Source of the DNA: Pseudoips prasinana
Taxonomy: Eukaryota; Arthropoda; Insecta; Lepidoptera; Nolidae
Assembly: GCA_951640165.1 (NCBI GenBank)
Contig: OX621257.1
Coordinates: 14,085,201-14,149,200 of the forward strand
Length of the DNA: 64,000 nt
Direction: 5' to 3'
Shown: positions 1 through 12,800 of the stretch, piece by piece
Numbering within the stretch: the stretch's first letter is position 1
Layout of the letters: each line of letters starts with the position of its first letter
Translations under genes and position numbers: made by a program
The notes under the pieces: model-generated
What the model saw: only the letters and a program-made list of their open reading frames with translations
Told to the model about the DNA's origin: nothing
Databases searched by the model: none

Positions 1-689
1 TCCATTTATAATTCAAATCAATTACACCATTATGCGGAAATTTTTGGAACTAACATCATTTCAACAAACAAAAGAGCTGTGTTATATAATACCTACAAGG
101 GCCGTTCTTGATAAAGATTCACAATTGTTATCTTAAATATAAAAATTGGCCAGTTACCTATAAAAAGAAAAGTTAACTTGAATCTTAAATTTATAATTTG
201 GACTGGTTTCTTTTCAAAGACACTCTACGCCATCTATTGTCAGGACTTGAAAGCTAATAAAACTAGATTAGCTATATTGATGTCTGTGGGTATTTACTAA
301 ATTGTAAGTCTCGGAATTTAGCCCCCACGCATGTAGGTATATGTTTAAAATTAATTCCTTCACGGACTTTTAAAAAATCTCCTTCGGAACTATTTTTAAA
401 TCTTTATTTATTAAGCAGGTTTTCGTCACAAACGATCCCAACTTTATAGTAGGTAAGTTATATAGTTATACAATTATCAGGAATTAATGTCTTTTTACAT
501 TAACCACTTTTGCTATACCGTAGAGCATTCTCGCTTCCTACATCTTTTGAAAATTTTTATATTTTTGTAATGTTCATTAAATATGGGGTTACCTCGCCAT
601 TCAATCCGCCTTTTTACCCACGACGGAACGGAGCAGGTATATGCGTTTAGGGTGAGAGATGTTTGTGTGTGCGTTTGTGCAAAGTAATG
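1..689. other. AT-rich intergenic DNA, no gene seen
   Basis: No long open frame, tRNA head or clear transposon end was recognised. A short ACCCACGACGG motif near 616 resembles one in the foldback repeat at 2310. Confidence 0.4.
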
Positions 690-793
690 TTCCCACCTAT
701 CTTCTAAACTAATGATCCGATATTGATGCGGTTTTCAATAACGGGTTTGTGTTTGATGAGTTCATGTTCTTAGACAGGTGTCATGGCTGTAAC

Positions 794-807
794 TCACTAG
801 GGGGCGC
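794..807 (+). promoter_or_regulatory. CTCF-like motif, copy 1
   Basis: TCACTAGGGGGCGC matches 13 of 14 positions of the known CTCF core CCASYAGRKGGCRS. Binding is inferred, not shown. Confidence 0.35.
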
Positions 808-932
808 CACAATATTAGTGCAAAGCAATGTTGCAATATAATCAAAGCGAAATGTCCGATTACAATTCTGTTTTCAGCAATGGGTTCGTAGTTGATTGGT
901 GCATGGTCTAAGATAAGTCTTATGATATTAAC

Positions 933-946
933 TCACTAGGGGGCGC
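933..946 (+). promoter_or_regulatory. CTCF-like motif, copy 2
   Basis: The same 14-mer in the same orientation in the next repeat unit. Confidence 0.35.
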
Positions 947-1085
947 TGTTATATTAGTGTGAAACGATTATATTGCAATATTATTAAAATTAAAACGTAT
1001 TGTTTGATTTCAATGCGGATTTCAGGAATGAGTCCGTGGGTGATTGGTGCATGTTCTCAGATGAGTGTTATAGAGGTAACTTTTA

Positions 1086-2309
1086 ACAATGTTTAATGTA
1101 GTAGTCTGAGTAAAATTTCAAAATGCATGCATAGCGATACCTAGACGGCGTATTTGTAATGGATTTTAGAGCCCTTACGAGCTTTCTTCTATTTTATCAT
1201 CATCACTTTGCGATCGGCGTAAAGTGCTTCTCAATCGTTTAATTCTTCCAACGCTAAGTTATTATTTGGGTTATTTAAAAGTTTTCTTTTGTCTAATTCA
1301 GTTATAACAACGCCGTCGTAAAGATCGAGGGATATTCGAATCAAGCAACAGGCAAATTTAATGTTGAAATCAAAATTATAAATTCAAAAACAACTAAGTA
1401 CCTATTTCAAAATATAGATACGAAATCGTAATAAAAAAAATCCTTATGATAGCAATATAACAAACTGAAACTATAAAATCAATCATAAAACTCGAGTAAT
1501 AATAAAACGGAGTTATATTCCGACTAAACTACCTAATCTACTTATCTGTGAAATCCAAATTATTATTCAATCAAAAATGCAAAAATCCAGAAACAAACTA
1601 AAAATAAAATTCAGTATGTAAGTACCTAACTCTACAACCAACATTTAATTCAAACCCAAATCTCAAAATATTATGTTTAAACCAATAACAAAAATAAATC
1701 AAATTATTATGATGGGAAAATAATATTGAAGAATATTATTCCACTTAAAAAAACTAACCTACACTATTTACAAAATTATAATCGAAAAGTAAAATAATGT
1801 TGTATCAAACTTATTAATTAAATTAGAACTCGTAAGTTAAAAAAAATAAGATCAAACCTTCACTTTATTTGGTCTCAAAAAGGAAACAACAGCACTCGGC
1901 GTCACTGGGAGCTAGGTCTCTCCAGGTCTGTAAATCGCATCCAATTCGCATTCAAAGCGCATTCGAAAACACATTATAACAACATAAGCCCGAAGGCAAA
2001 GACATTCATAGTGATTTAGGGAGTTTTAGCCAGTATTAGGAACTGTTTCCGCCTTCACCGCGTGGAGGTACTCCAAGCTTATGTCATCATTGAATTCAGA
2101 GTTCAAACACAAATATTATAGTCTCAAGAGTATTGACAACAATTCTGAACAAAAACCAACAGAAAGCAACTGTACAATATTGGAATAAGGAACTTAATAT
2201 TATGTGGTAGGATGAATCACACTTATTGTTTTGCGAGATTGTTTTGCGAGATGTTACCTACACATTATATAGATTATAATTCGTATATGCTCTCTAAAAA
2301 GTGTAAAAT
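1086..2309. other. AT-rich intergenic DNA, nothing recognised
   Basis: No coding signal or transposon terminus supported. The stretch 1860-2090 is less AT-rich than its surroundings but has no open frame of note. Confidence 0.4.
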
Positions 2310-2661
2310 AAAATTAAGCAATATTAAAAATTTTGAAAAAACCCACGACGGTAAAAATCTCATCGAAAAAGAATAAAATAACTCAAACCCCCGACTTAAC
2401 CCAATTATTATGTAACGAAATATTATAATAGACGTAAAAATACTTTCTAAAAAAAGAGTTGATACCTCGAGAAATCGTTAATAGATATACTTAACTACCT
2501 AAACGATGAATATCGATGTCTACAGTTTTTTCCTAACGTGCCTGTTTCTCGAAGATATACTTAAATGTAGCGATAATAATTTTACCATAATACATAACCG
2601 AGGAATAGCCCGATTTTTACCGTCGTGGGTTTTTTCAAAATTTTTAATTTTGCTTAATTTT
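2310..2661. repeat. Foldback repeat (MITE-like) with 50-bp arms
   Basis: Arms 2310-2359 and 2612-2661 are inverted copies with about one mismatch (AAAATTAAGCAA...CGACGGTAAAAATC). The 252-bp centre has no coding potential. Confidence 0.75.
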
Positions 2662-3289
2662 ATGGTTCAATGAGTCGAATGTGTGCAAAACACATTTTGT
2701 TACTGCGTACAATAAAATTATAAACAATACAATAATAAAATAAAATAAAATGATAATCAAATCAAATTTAGGTTGGGTAGATGCGTGGCAGATATATAAT
2801 ATCTATCCATCATATATCTTGCTCAGGTCTATATTCTACCGTTAAAAGGTGTGCAAAGTGTTTATAACAAATATTATTTATACCAAAACAAAAATCATTA
2901 AAAAAGTAGTGCAGTCGTAATTGTGCAATGGATTCGGGTAACCATGGTGATTTTGCGCATTGTTGAACAGGTTTTTCTGCGTTCTTATTTCCTTGAAATA
3001 CTAAGAATGTGAAACAATACAATACAGTTGTTAGTAATTTATTACAGTAACGATGATGATAATCCAAGATGATGAGCTGGTGGCGATGTGGGGCAAGTCG
3101 TCTTCTTCACTTCAATATAGACACGGTAGCTGTGTGCCTGCCAGTTATACTTGTGGACGCGTGCTGCTTGCGGTGACCGGTTGAATTGCCGTCGGGGAAT
3201 TTAACGAAGTAAGTGTGTATGTATGTATATGTACGTAGTATTAGATTAATTAGATTCATAACTTTTCAATTGCAATTAGTACACCTTCT
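2662..3289. other. Intergenic DNA upstream of gene 1, no gene recognised
   Basis: Only short chance open frames on either strand. A GC-richer patch at 3060-3215 ends in AAGTAAGTG, which could be a donor of a 5' untranslated exon, but nothing else supports this. Confidence 0.35.
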
Positions 3290-3476
3290 GCTACCTTCAT
3301 TAGATTCTTTCAATTTTGGTCCATTCAAAGTAAATCGGTTGTCTGGAAGAGATTTTATCGCTTTTAGCGATTAGACCGCCAATTGCATTAAAATAAGCTA
3401 ACTCTCTTGCTGTATCCATTGTTTTGTATTACTTATTTTTGCAATAAAGTGTACTTCTTCTTCTTCTTCTTCTAAG
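3290..3476 (+). mobile_element. LINE 3' end with (TTC)n tail
   Basis: The 3' UTR-like text GTCTGGAAGAGATT...TAGCGATTAGACCGCC and a terminal AATAAAG followed by (CTT)n at 3453-3476 resemble the 3' end of lepidopteran Jockey/CR1-type LINEs; 5' truncated. Confidence 0.5.
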
Positions 3477-3834
3477 TAGTTAATAGTCTCTGATTTACTG
3501 CACGTAGCTTGTTACGGTTGTTGTAAGTTGTATATTTAGTTCATATACCTGCTATTTAGTTCATAGTACCGGAGGGTTTTATTTTTTAAACAGGTCTTAT
3601 ATTCATGATTATTTACTCGACAGATATTAAAAATCTTTCCTACAGTAGAATTGAACTAATCTATACATTGTTTGATTGTGTGTTTGATTTCTACTTAGAA
3701 ATTGTAATAAACTCAACGAAGCATGTTATTGCAACCGACTTATTAAAGTATGCAATCTGCCGTGTTCCTAAGACTGAAAAATTTATAAATTATCACATAT
3801 GTATATAAATAAATAATTATTAGTAACAAATAAC

Positions 3835-3886
3835 ATGAACTCTTTGATAAATCTTTTAGTGTTTGGAAATATTGTCATTACACAAG
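3835..3886 (+). CDS. Gene 1 exon 1: start codon and signal peptide
   Basis: ATG at 3835 opens a 17-codon hydrophobic leader ending in phase 1 at a GTAATT donor. Genes 2 and 3 have first exons of the same kind (46 and 43 nt, also phase 1), which supports this start. Confidence 0.7.
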
Positions 3887-6800
3887 GTAATTTTTTGTTG
3901 TGTGCTTAACCTCTCTCTGTTGGACTGTCAAATGGCTTAAGATATTTAGACGACTAGGTTACTCTGTATATTGGCTCATTGGTCTACCGCTAGTATAATC
4001 AAAGATAATGAAATCCCGGGTTTGAAATTGGATTTTTCTGACAAGAATAACACCTGGTCCAGTCTTGAAAGTTGAAATTAGGCGTAGTTACTTTTGTTAC
4101 CTTCGAGAGCACGAAAAGCTGTCGTCTGATATCTCCCACTCCATGTCAGTTCACCATCCCATTGGATTTTGTAATTGAAGGAATGCACAGTGCACTCGTA
4201 TACTGTAATATTTATATACTGTATGTATATACTGTAATATAAGTCCTGTATGGTCGGCCACTGTAGATGAACTTCAGGCAGGGACATAATTAATATAGAC
4301 TTGTAGAAAGACATTACTTGGGGGAAAGTACTTATTTAGAGGTAGTATTTAAAATACTGTTTTAGCATTTTAAATAAGTACGCCAAATAATGTCTTGTAC
4401 TAGCAAATGTCCTTACCTTAGGTTAACCTTTTCGTAGGCATATAATTAGGCATTTTTGTACATATTTTCAATAATTTCCCATAAACGTATCCCATATCCC
4501 ACATCGTAATCCTATAGTTTCAATTTAAAAACCACATTTTAATTTCCACCAGGGGCATTGGTACCCAACAAAACGCAAAATGATGCGAGAAGAATATTGA
4601 ATGGCCTTGACGCAAGAGGTACTAGGCCCTACATGGTAAGTACCTTAGAATCCCTGTACCGCGGGGGACTTTACAAACATACTTTACGGACAAAAAACTC
4701 ATTTTCTTGAGTTTTTTGTCCGTAAAGTCCAGTAATCCAGACTCAGAAGAACAATTTTTGGGCACACTAATAGTTGTGCTGTGCGGGGCCAAAACGCGGG
4801 CCGAGGTAGTAGCGAATTGACCACATTCAAGTGTAATAGAAGTGGTTAAAGTGGAAAAGTGAAAGTAAACAGTGCCAAATGATCAGTGCAAATGTTGGGA
4901 CGTTGGGACTCTCGCGCAGTGCTCCTCGCGGGGACTATGTAAATACGCACGTGTGGACTCTCGCACAGTCGCTGACTTATGTGGCCCGCCCCCTGCCACT
5001 TCAATTTGGCAACTCTTCGGGTATATGGTAAGTAACCATATACCCGAAGAGTTGCCCGTTGGTTCACCCGCGGATTTCGATATGTCTGATTCGATCTGAG
5101 GCTCTCTTATAAGGCTCATTGTGAGTGAACACGTGTCTGCTCCATAATTCATCACTGGCAACACCCACTGTTTGAAGATTTTCGAAACATTGCGGTATTT
5201 GGGACGAAAAGATCTTACGTAACATCGCCATCGCTGCCAAGTTGTGTTGGATTTTACTATTGGCCTCCTTCTCTTAGTTAGACCTACCAAGTTGGATGGT
5301 CTGTATTAGGTAAATATAGTTCGCTAGTACTTCGAGTACACACTGCTTCACTTAAGTGGATGCAAAATGGACGTTCAATATGATGTTCTTCTTATCTATA
5401 TTTATGTTCAAACCATAAGTGGGTTTGAAAATGAGAGCCTCTGCCGACGAGCATTCTACTGACGACTTCCTAGGTCTCAGCCATCACTACTATCATCGGC
5501 AAATCTAAGGTGAGTGATGTACTCGTCATTGATATTGATGCCAAGTCTAGAAGCTTGACAAGACATCTTCCAATGCATATCTTTATAAGAATAGTAGTAA
5601 TTTATAGCAGGCCTGCTGTCTTTGCTAAACTTCCTATTGCGTATATGAACTAACCGCCCACCATTTACTTTCGGAGGGTGATCTCTGGCAGTTGGGGCCG
5701 CAGATTGAGTGTAGTCATCATTTGAGGGGATATGCCATAATCGCCACGTAACGCGTAACCGAAAACACGAATCACGGGGTATCTGCCCCTATCCGCTACC
5801 ACTCCATGGTGTTCCGACTCGAATCTATACAATCCATTCGATGCTTCATTACCTTAACGCTAAGATAACACCACAGTGCGGACGTGGAGCGGTTAACGCA
5901 CATGGAGCCAGATACCCCGTGCTTCGTGGGTTTCGTTCCGACCCCACTTAAATATATACAACATGTAACGTAATTAACGCACACCCCCGGACACCCCAAT
6001 TAGAATATTATGTTGTAATCATAATACATACACAAAATTATTAATTTGACATGTATATGCATTGTTATTTACTAAATTAGTTTCTTGGAATAAAGATTAT
6101 TTTTCTTTATTTTGTGTTGAATGATGGAATTTGTATGAATACAAATAAAACTGCGATTTAAAAGTCTTATTACTTTGACTGACGGTCTATTTCAATAATT
6201 ATATATAATTTATTATTATATATAATATTGTTTTGACTGTACAGGGTTAAAATAACGATAATTTACGTAGTTTAAATTATTGGAATAAAAAAATACTTAT
6301 ATTAAAAATGATATAAATGGATACAGTAAACGATTCTGAACAAACTATTTTCAGGATGTGCGTTAATTAAGTTACATGTTGTATACAACTCATTTGAAAT
6401 TTTATTCCACAGGTTTATTTCCGGCCAACCAACTTTTCTGATCCGTATCTAGCGAATTCAAACTGGCTCTGTGGCGGAGTCATCATTCATGAGAGCTATG
6501 TCCTCACGTCAGCAGCTTGCATTGAGGACGCTAACCATTTCACTATCGTATCTGGTACGCACAGGTAAGAATAATGTACGGTGAAGCATTGGAAAAGATT
6601 ATATACTGACCCTACAATAAAAATATATGATGATTGACCCAGGAGAGATATTTGTGTACAAGAACATGTCTGCTTGTCCTGAGTTTGGTTGTAATTATCT
6701 ATATAAGTATGTTTTTACAAAAGAAAAGTAGTATATGTAGTATATCAGTTGTTTGCTTTCCATAGTACAAGCCCTGCTTAGTTTGGTATTAGATGGCCGT

Positions 6801-9800
6801 GTGTGAATAATGTCCCAGGATATTATATTTAGCTAGATATAGAGAGTACATGGTAGGTGATTCGTTAGTTGAGATCACAGCTTACCCAGAGCAAATCTAG
6901 GTGCCACAACCTTAGTTTGCATTCGTATCGATTAAATGCGTGTGAGCAGCTTTGTATCTTCGCGTTTTAACGTAGAGCGGCAGTTGCAAACGTTACTAAA
7001 CAAAAGCGCCTGTAAATAGACAAAACAAGTTTGTATTATTTAACATGTTTATTTGGATTATGTAACATCTTTATTACTATTATGTAACATATTATTTATA
7101 ATGTTTCTAAATAAAATTGTATTTAGAAACATGATAAATAATTTATTTTATATATTATTAGGTACACCGTACATTTGCATATGTAATTCTGCGGTTTATA
7201 TCAAATCATCTAATTTATGATTGTAATAGTTAATACGGTATAATTAAAAAAATCACATACAAAACTGTCAAATTTCCCCAATTGAATGAGAACCTTGTGC
7301 TTTTGTAATAAAAATTAAAATATATAAAAGAAATTTGACAGATTGGGGTAGCTGGATGTGCTGGCGTCTGTACCTAAGTATATGTTTTTCTATGATCATA
7401 ATATAATACGTGAAGCAAAAACTTTGTACCCCTTCTTAAGAAAAGAAAAGGCGCGGACAGACGAGTAAGAAATTTGGAACACTTAAAGTTCATATGGAGA
7501 AGGAGTGCAGAAAGCTAATGTATTTTATATATGGCATAATAGAACATTACACACACCACCATGCTTTTGACATACTGACAAACGGAGAAGAGAAGACAAT
7601 CTGAGTGTCAAAAGTGAGAATAGATAAATATTATTTGTCTTCAATGTTTATAGTCTTTGACGATAGAACCTCTGTGGTCGAAATTCGAAAAAGTGTGATC
7701 TCTAATAATATTTATTATATATGCCGTTCTAAATTTAAACTCTACTAGGCTTACCGGTCATGTAGTTTATTGTAAATATTTTTTGAAGTTATACTTCTTT
7801 TGGCGCGATGGAGAAAAATGATGAGAGTGAATTTTTACGATGCGCGCGCACACCGACACCAAAAAATTTAACAGCATGAAGTTAGTTCTAGGTGGTATGA
7901 GAGTGAATTTTTACGATGCGCGCGCATCGTAAAAATAACAGCATGACGTTAGTTCTAGGTGGTATGAAAATTTATAACTATGTTCAAGTTGTATATTAAG
8001 AAGTATAACTTCTAACGCGTGTACATAAGTACACACAAGTTTTTTTTACCTGTTAGTGAATTTTATACCTTCTTTTCGAGAAATAAATTTCTTGAACCAT
8101 ATTATAACCATATATTCTGGGCCTTAAATTTAAGATTCCAGGCATCTATCATGTGATCTTGGTGGGGCAGAAACTCCAGAAGTTTGTTGATTACAACGAG
8201 GTTGTTTACGAAATTATCAACAAAATAAGGCTGCACTAAGCGCTAAACACCGGAATAGTATCAGCAAAAGACGTCCATTCCTGAACGTTTGAAACTGTCT
8301 GTTATAGATTATTTTTGTTTTTTTTACAGATGGGTGCCATATTCGGAGAAAGATGACGAGTGTATCAATAAGGGTGCTAAGAGAGCTGTTTGGAAATGTG
8401 TGCCCAAATGTAAGTTTAACATCGATCAAATTATCATTCACGGCAATAATAATAATAATTATTATCTAGAGACAATGGCACACAGATCATCCTAGCCTCA
8501 AACTAAGCAAAGCTTGAAGGTACTATGGTATGGTACCCATAGTACGAATATTTGTTTCTGAGTCATGGATGTTTTTTATGTATATACATAGAAAACATCC
8601 ACGACTCAGAAACAAATATTCGTGCTCATCACACAAATATTTGCACTTACCGGGATTCGAACCCAGGACCACCAGCTTCGTAGGCAGGAGCACTACCAAC
8701 TAGGCTACGGTGATAATAATTCAATGAACAATTTTCACTACAGATTTAATTATTTAGTGCGTAACATTTCCCTATTTTTTATAATTGTTCTCTAGGAGAA
8801 AACATTCAGAAAATGTTAATTCTAAGAATTAACTGGTTCCTGGGCAAATTACGACTCAACGGTCACTAGCTAACTACGCAGCACAGACGCCAGCACATCC
8901 AGCTACCTTTATCTGTCAAATTTCTTTCATAGACTTTCAACCTTATCACATAAGCATAAGGTTCACTTTCTATTGGGGAAATTTGACAGATTGGGGTAGC
9001 TTGATATGCTATATGCTATGCTGCGTCTGTACATAGTACAGTGCAGGATAGTGTTGGCAAAAATGGTGAGCACTTACCATCAGGTGGCCGTGACACGTTT
9101 GTCTTGCTATTATATTATAAAAAAAATGAATTACAATGCCTGTTATTTATATGACTGATCTGCTGAGTTACGTGTACTTATGGCTAGGGGTTATTACACC
9201 ACTAATGAGTACATCGATGACAAAGACGTCTGGCTCTCACTACCTACCTGCACATTGCTCGGTGGAGATCTTGTAGCCATATAGACATGACTGATCTGCT
9301 GAGTTACGTGAACTATCTGTAATATGATTGCTATCATATACTTAATTTAAAATGATTGATTCTGTCTCAAAATGAATAATGTTATTGTTTCGACGTTTTT
9401 CTTTTGTATACCGAAATATAAGCTAAAATAATAAGCATTCAGACAACCGATCGAGCATATATTGTGTTTGCCTACTAAATAATTACTTTAATTGGACCAA
9501 ATCCCGTGTTCATGCCCGCTTGAGTATGTTTCGCCGGACCGTCTCAACTGGGTCGTGTTGAAATCGGTAGTAGATGAACCCACTGAGTTTGTTTCGCTGG
9601 GTCTTCTCAGTTGGGGCGCATTGGATCCGGTGGTAGCATTAAAGCGAGACCATCGTTATTAACACAAGGTCCGTCATAATATTAATACCCATTATAGACA
9701 GAACCAGTGACAATATGTAGAAAAAAATATTAGACTTAAACTAGATAATTAAACTTAAACTCTTGACAATAACTTGATACGAGCTAGCTAAATATCATTG

Positions 9801-12800
9801 CTATTATAAAATAAATTTTATAAATGTTTTCATACAATCAATACAATGGGTACCTAAATATCTATGTTACTAGAAATAATAATGTATACAATTATATTAC
9901 TACAAACATGTTCTGACTATTAACAAGCGCTTTTTTAAAGACTACGTGAATAAAAACCTTTTTATTTTATTTAAATTCTGGGAATAATAAAAGATTAGAA
10001 TACAAATACAAAATATTTATTTGCATAAATGGGGTGTACAAATAGATGACAAAATTTTCATGGTATCACACATTTACCATCTTTATATCATGGCATACAA
10101 ATATTAAACTTAATATTAAAGATAAAAGAAAAACTACCAACATGATAACAGTAACCTACAAAATAAATAATAATTATTATATCTTACATTCAAAGTATTC
10201 ATCTAGATTATAAAAACACTTGTCATACAGAGATTTTAATAATATACTCCTAAATTTATCCAAAGGCAATTCTCGCATACTCTGGGGTAGATGGTTGAAT
10301 ATTCGCACACACATAGCGTAGCTGTTGCGACTATATTGTACGGTCTTCAAAGGTGGTAGGACAAGTTTGTCCGGATATCTGGTATTAAAATTACATACGT
10401 CTTTTTGGTCGGGAATAAGTTACGGTTACATTTGACAAATATACAAATTTCGAAAATATTAATACATGGAACTGTTAACAAATTTAACTTACGGAACATA
10501 GGTTTTAGAAACAAAACGCTAGGACATGGTTGATCCCTTGTGGTATCGAAGACACCACTCCTATCTTTTTATGATTAATTTTGACGGGTCGGTTGACGAA
10601 GTTGGTAGATACTTGCCTTTCACGCCGCAGGTCGTGCGTTCGTTCCCCAGCCATGGGCTCTACCGGCTAAGTCGCCGAACATCGATTTCTTAAATGGCGT
10701 TCAAATAAATTAAGCTTAAAAATGACTTAATCAACGGCTTCAACGTTGAGAATCGATTCCGGACCATTTATGACGTCACATGTACTCATGGAAGCCGATT
10801 TAACGATTGATGAAGTCATTTTTAACCTTTATTTATTTGAACGCCATTTCGATACCACAAGGGATCAACCATGCCCTAGCGTTTTGTTTCTAATCTATAT
10901 CTAGGGACAATGTCACACAGATCATCCTAGCCCCAAACGAAGCAAAGCTTGTACTATGGGTACCAGGCGACGATATACATACTTATATAGATAGGTAAAT
11001 ACTTAACTAGACTTCAACGTTGACAATCGATTCCGGACCATTTATGACGTCACATGTACTCATGGAAGCCGATTTAACGATTGATTAAGTCATATTAACC
11101 TTTATTTATTTGAACGCCATTTAAAAGATATTTGTGTGCATGAATTGACATGTAATTGTCTGTTCAATTCAATTCAATATCAATTCAATTTCATTTATTC
11201 AGGAACAATTTAAATTGTGTGTGAATATTATATAAACATGAAACATAAAAACAATACAAATTAAAAAACAGTACAATAAATTTAAAATAAGTAAATTAAC
11301 ATGCATATGTTGTTCTGAGTCTGGGTGTAATTATCTATAGTATCTATTTACAAAAGAAAAGTCGTAATGTAGGTAGAATATCAGTTAGGTGGTTTCCCTA
11401 GTACACACGGTTACATATCAAGCTATACATTTCCAATATAAGCTGAGCTCTCATTGTATGGAAATCCTATACAACGCGAGATCATCTTATACTGGATGTA
11501 TAGCTTGATATGTAGCCGTGTGTACAAGCCCTGCTTAGTTTGGGATCAGATGGCCGTGTGTGACTACAGTCCCGAGATATTATTATTATCATAATCTCAG
11601 TATTCCAGCCTCATTACCGTGTATGAGCTAACTATGTGTAGGGCTGCCATCCATCCAGGTTTCCCCGGATTTGTCTTGCTTTAGATGGCGTCCGGGGAGC
11701 GTCCGTGCGGGGTTTCGGGATTCCGGGTTCTGGGATCCAAAATCCGGGTTATTAATTTTTAGGGTTCCGCACCCAAAGTGTAGGTAAAACGGGACCCTAT
11801 TACTAAGACTTCGCTGTCTGTCTGTCCGTCTGTCACCAGGCTGTATCTCATGGACCGTGATAGTTAGACAGTTGCAATTTTCACAGATGATGTATTTCTG
11901 TTGCTGCTTTAACAACAAATACTAAAAAACAAAATAAATCAATATTGAAGGGGGCTCCCATACAACAAACGTGAATTTATTGCTCGTTTTTATAGATAAT
12001 GGTACGGGACCCTTCTTGCGCGAGTCCGACTCGCACTTGGCCGGGTTATTTGAGATGGCAGCCCTAAATATCTGGGAAGGTGACGATTAATGAACTAAAA
12101 CATCTGTATTTGGGTTTTCAGCTTATGTCTTCGATGGCAATGAATTTAATAACATACGTTGGATGATCGGTGATATAGCGGTTGTAAAAGTGGACGAGCC
12201 TTTTAACTTTGAGCGCAGAGTCAAAGGATGTGACTTCATTCCGAAGAAAATTGGATTCAATAACCAAAGCTTGGATTTTGAGAAACCAGGCACTGCGGCT
12301 TCGATTGCCGGATGGGGTTCAGAAGATGCATTTGGAGAAGTAAGTCTGCATTATTTCGTTACATTCATCATATATTCGACTGCCTCGTTAGTCTAGCAAT
12401 AGCGTGTTCAACCGCAGATAATGAGGTCCTGGGTTCAAATCCCGGGTCGGGCCAAAAAGTGATTTTTGGATGTTTCCGTAAAAAGAAATTTCTTAGTGTC
12501 AGCCCGAAGTTTGGGAGTTGGCGGTATTACACCCCCGTGCCTCTGAGAGCACGTAAAGCCGTCGGTCCTGTACCTGACCTCTTTCCGGTCGTGTCGCTAG
12601 TCGTCCCATCGGATCATGAGAGTGATGGAATAGAAAGTGCCCCTGTGTTTGCGCACACAATTCGTTCGGGAGAACATCATCATCATCATTATATCAGACA
12701 AAAGGAGCCCAATGCTGGCCCCACATTAAAGGGTGGAAAGAACTCCTAACTCCCCCAACGAACTCCAGAACGGCCGGTCTTGTGGTGCCGGCGACTCTAG

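Larger units (their letters stand above)
690..1085. repeat. Tandem repeat, three diverged ~139-148-bp units
   Basis: The run TTCAGGAATG/GCAATGGGTT...TGATTGGTGCATG...TAACTCAC recurs about every 140 bp. The first two units carry AACTCACTAGGGGGCGC at 791-807 and 930-946, 139 bp apart; the third is truncated after its TAAC. Confidence 0.75.

Noticed and set aside
3060..3215. Possible untranslated first exon of gene 1 ending AAGTAAGTG
   Set aside because: Only the donor-like sequence supports it; no core promoter or transcript evidence.
4883..5290. 135-codon minus-strand frame as a host gene
   Set aside because: Only its N-terminal part is coding-like, and that part is RTE reverse transcriptase text; the rest crosses a hairpin.
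12380..12455. tRNA gene
   Set aside because: A- and B-boxes are present, but the sequence continues into a SINE body and recurs at 29815; no good anticodon arm could be folded by eye. The same holds for the other tRNA-like heads.
12312..12749. 145-codon open frame overlapping gene 1 exon 5
   Set aside because: It runs in another frame out of exon 5 into a SINE; no support as protein.
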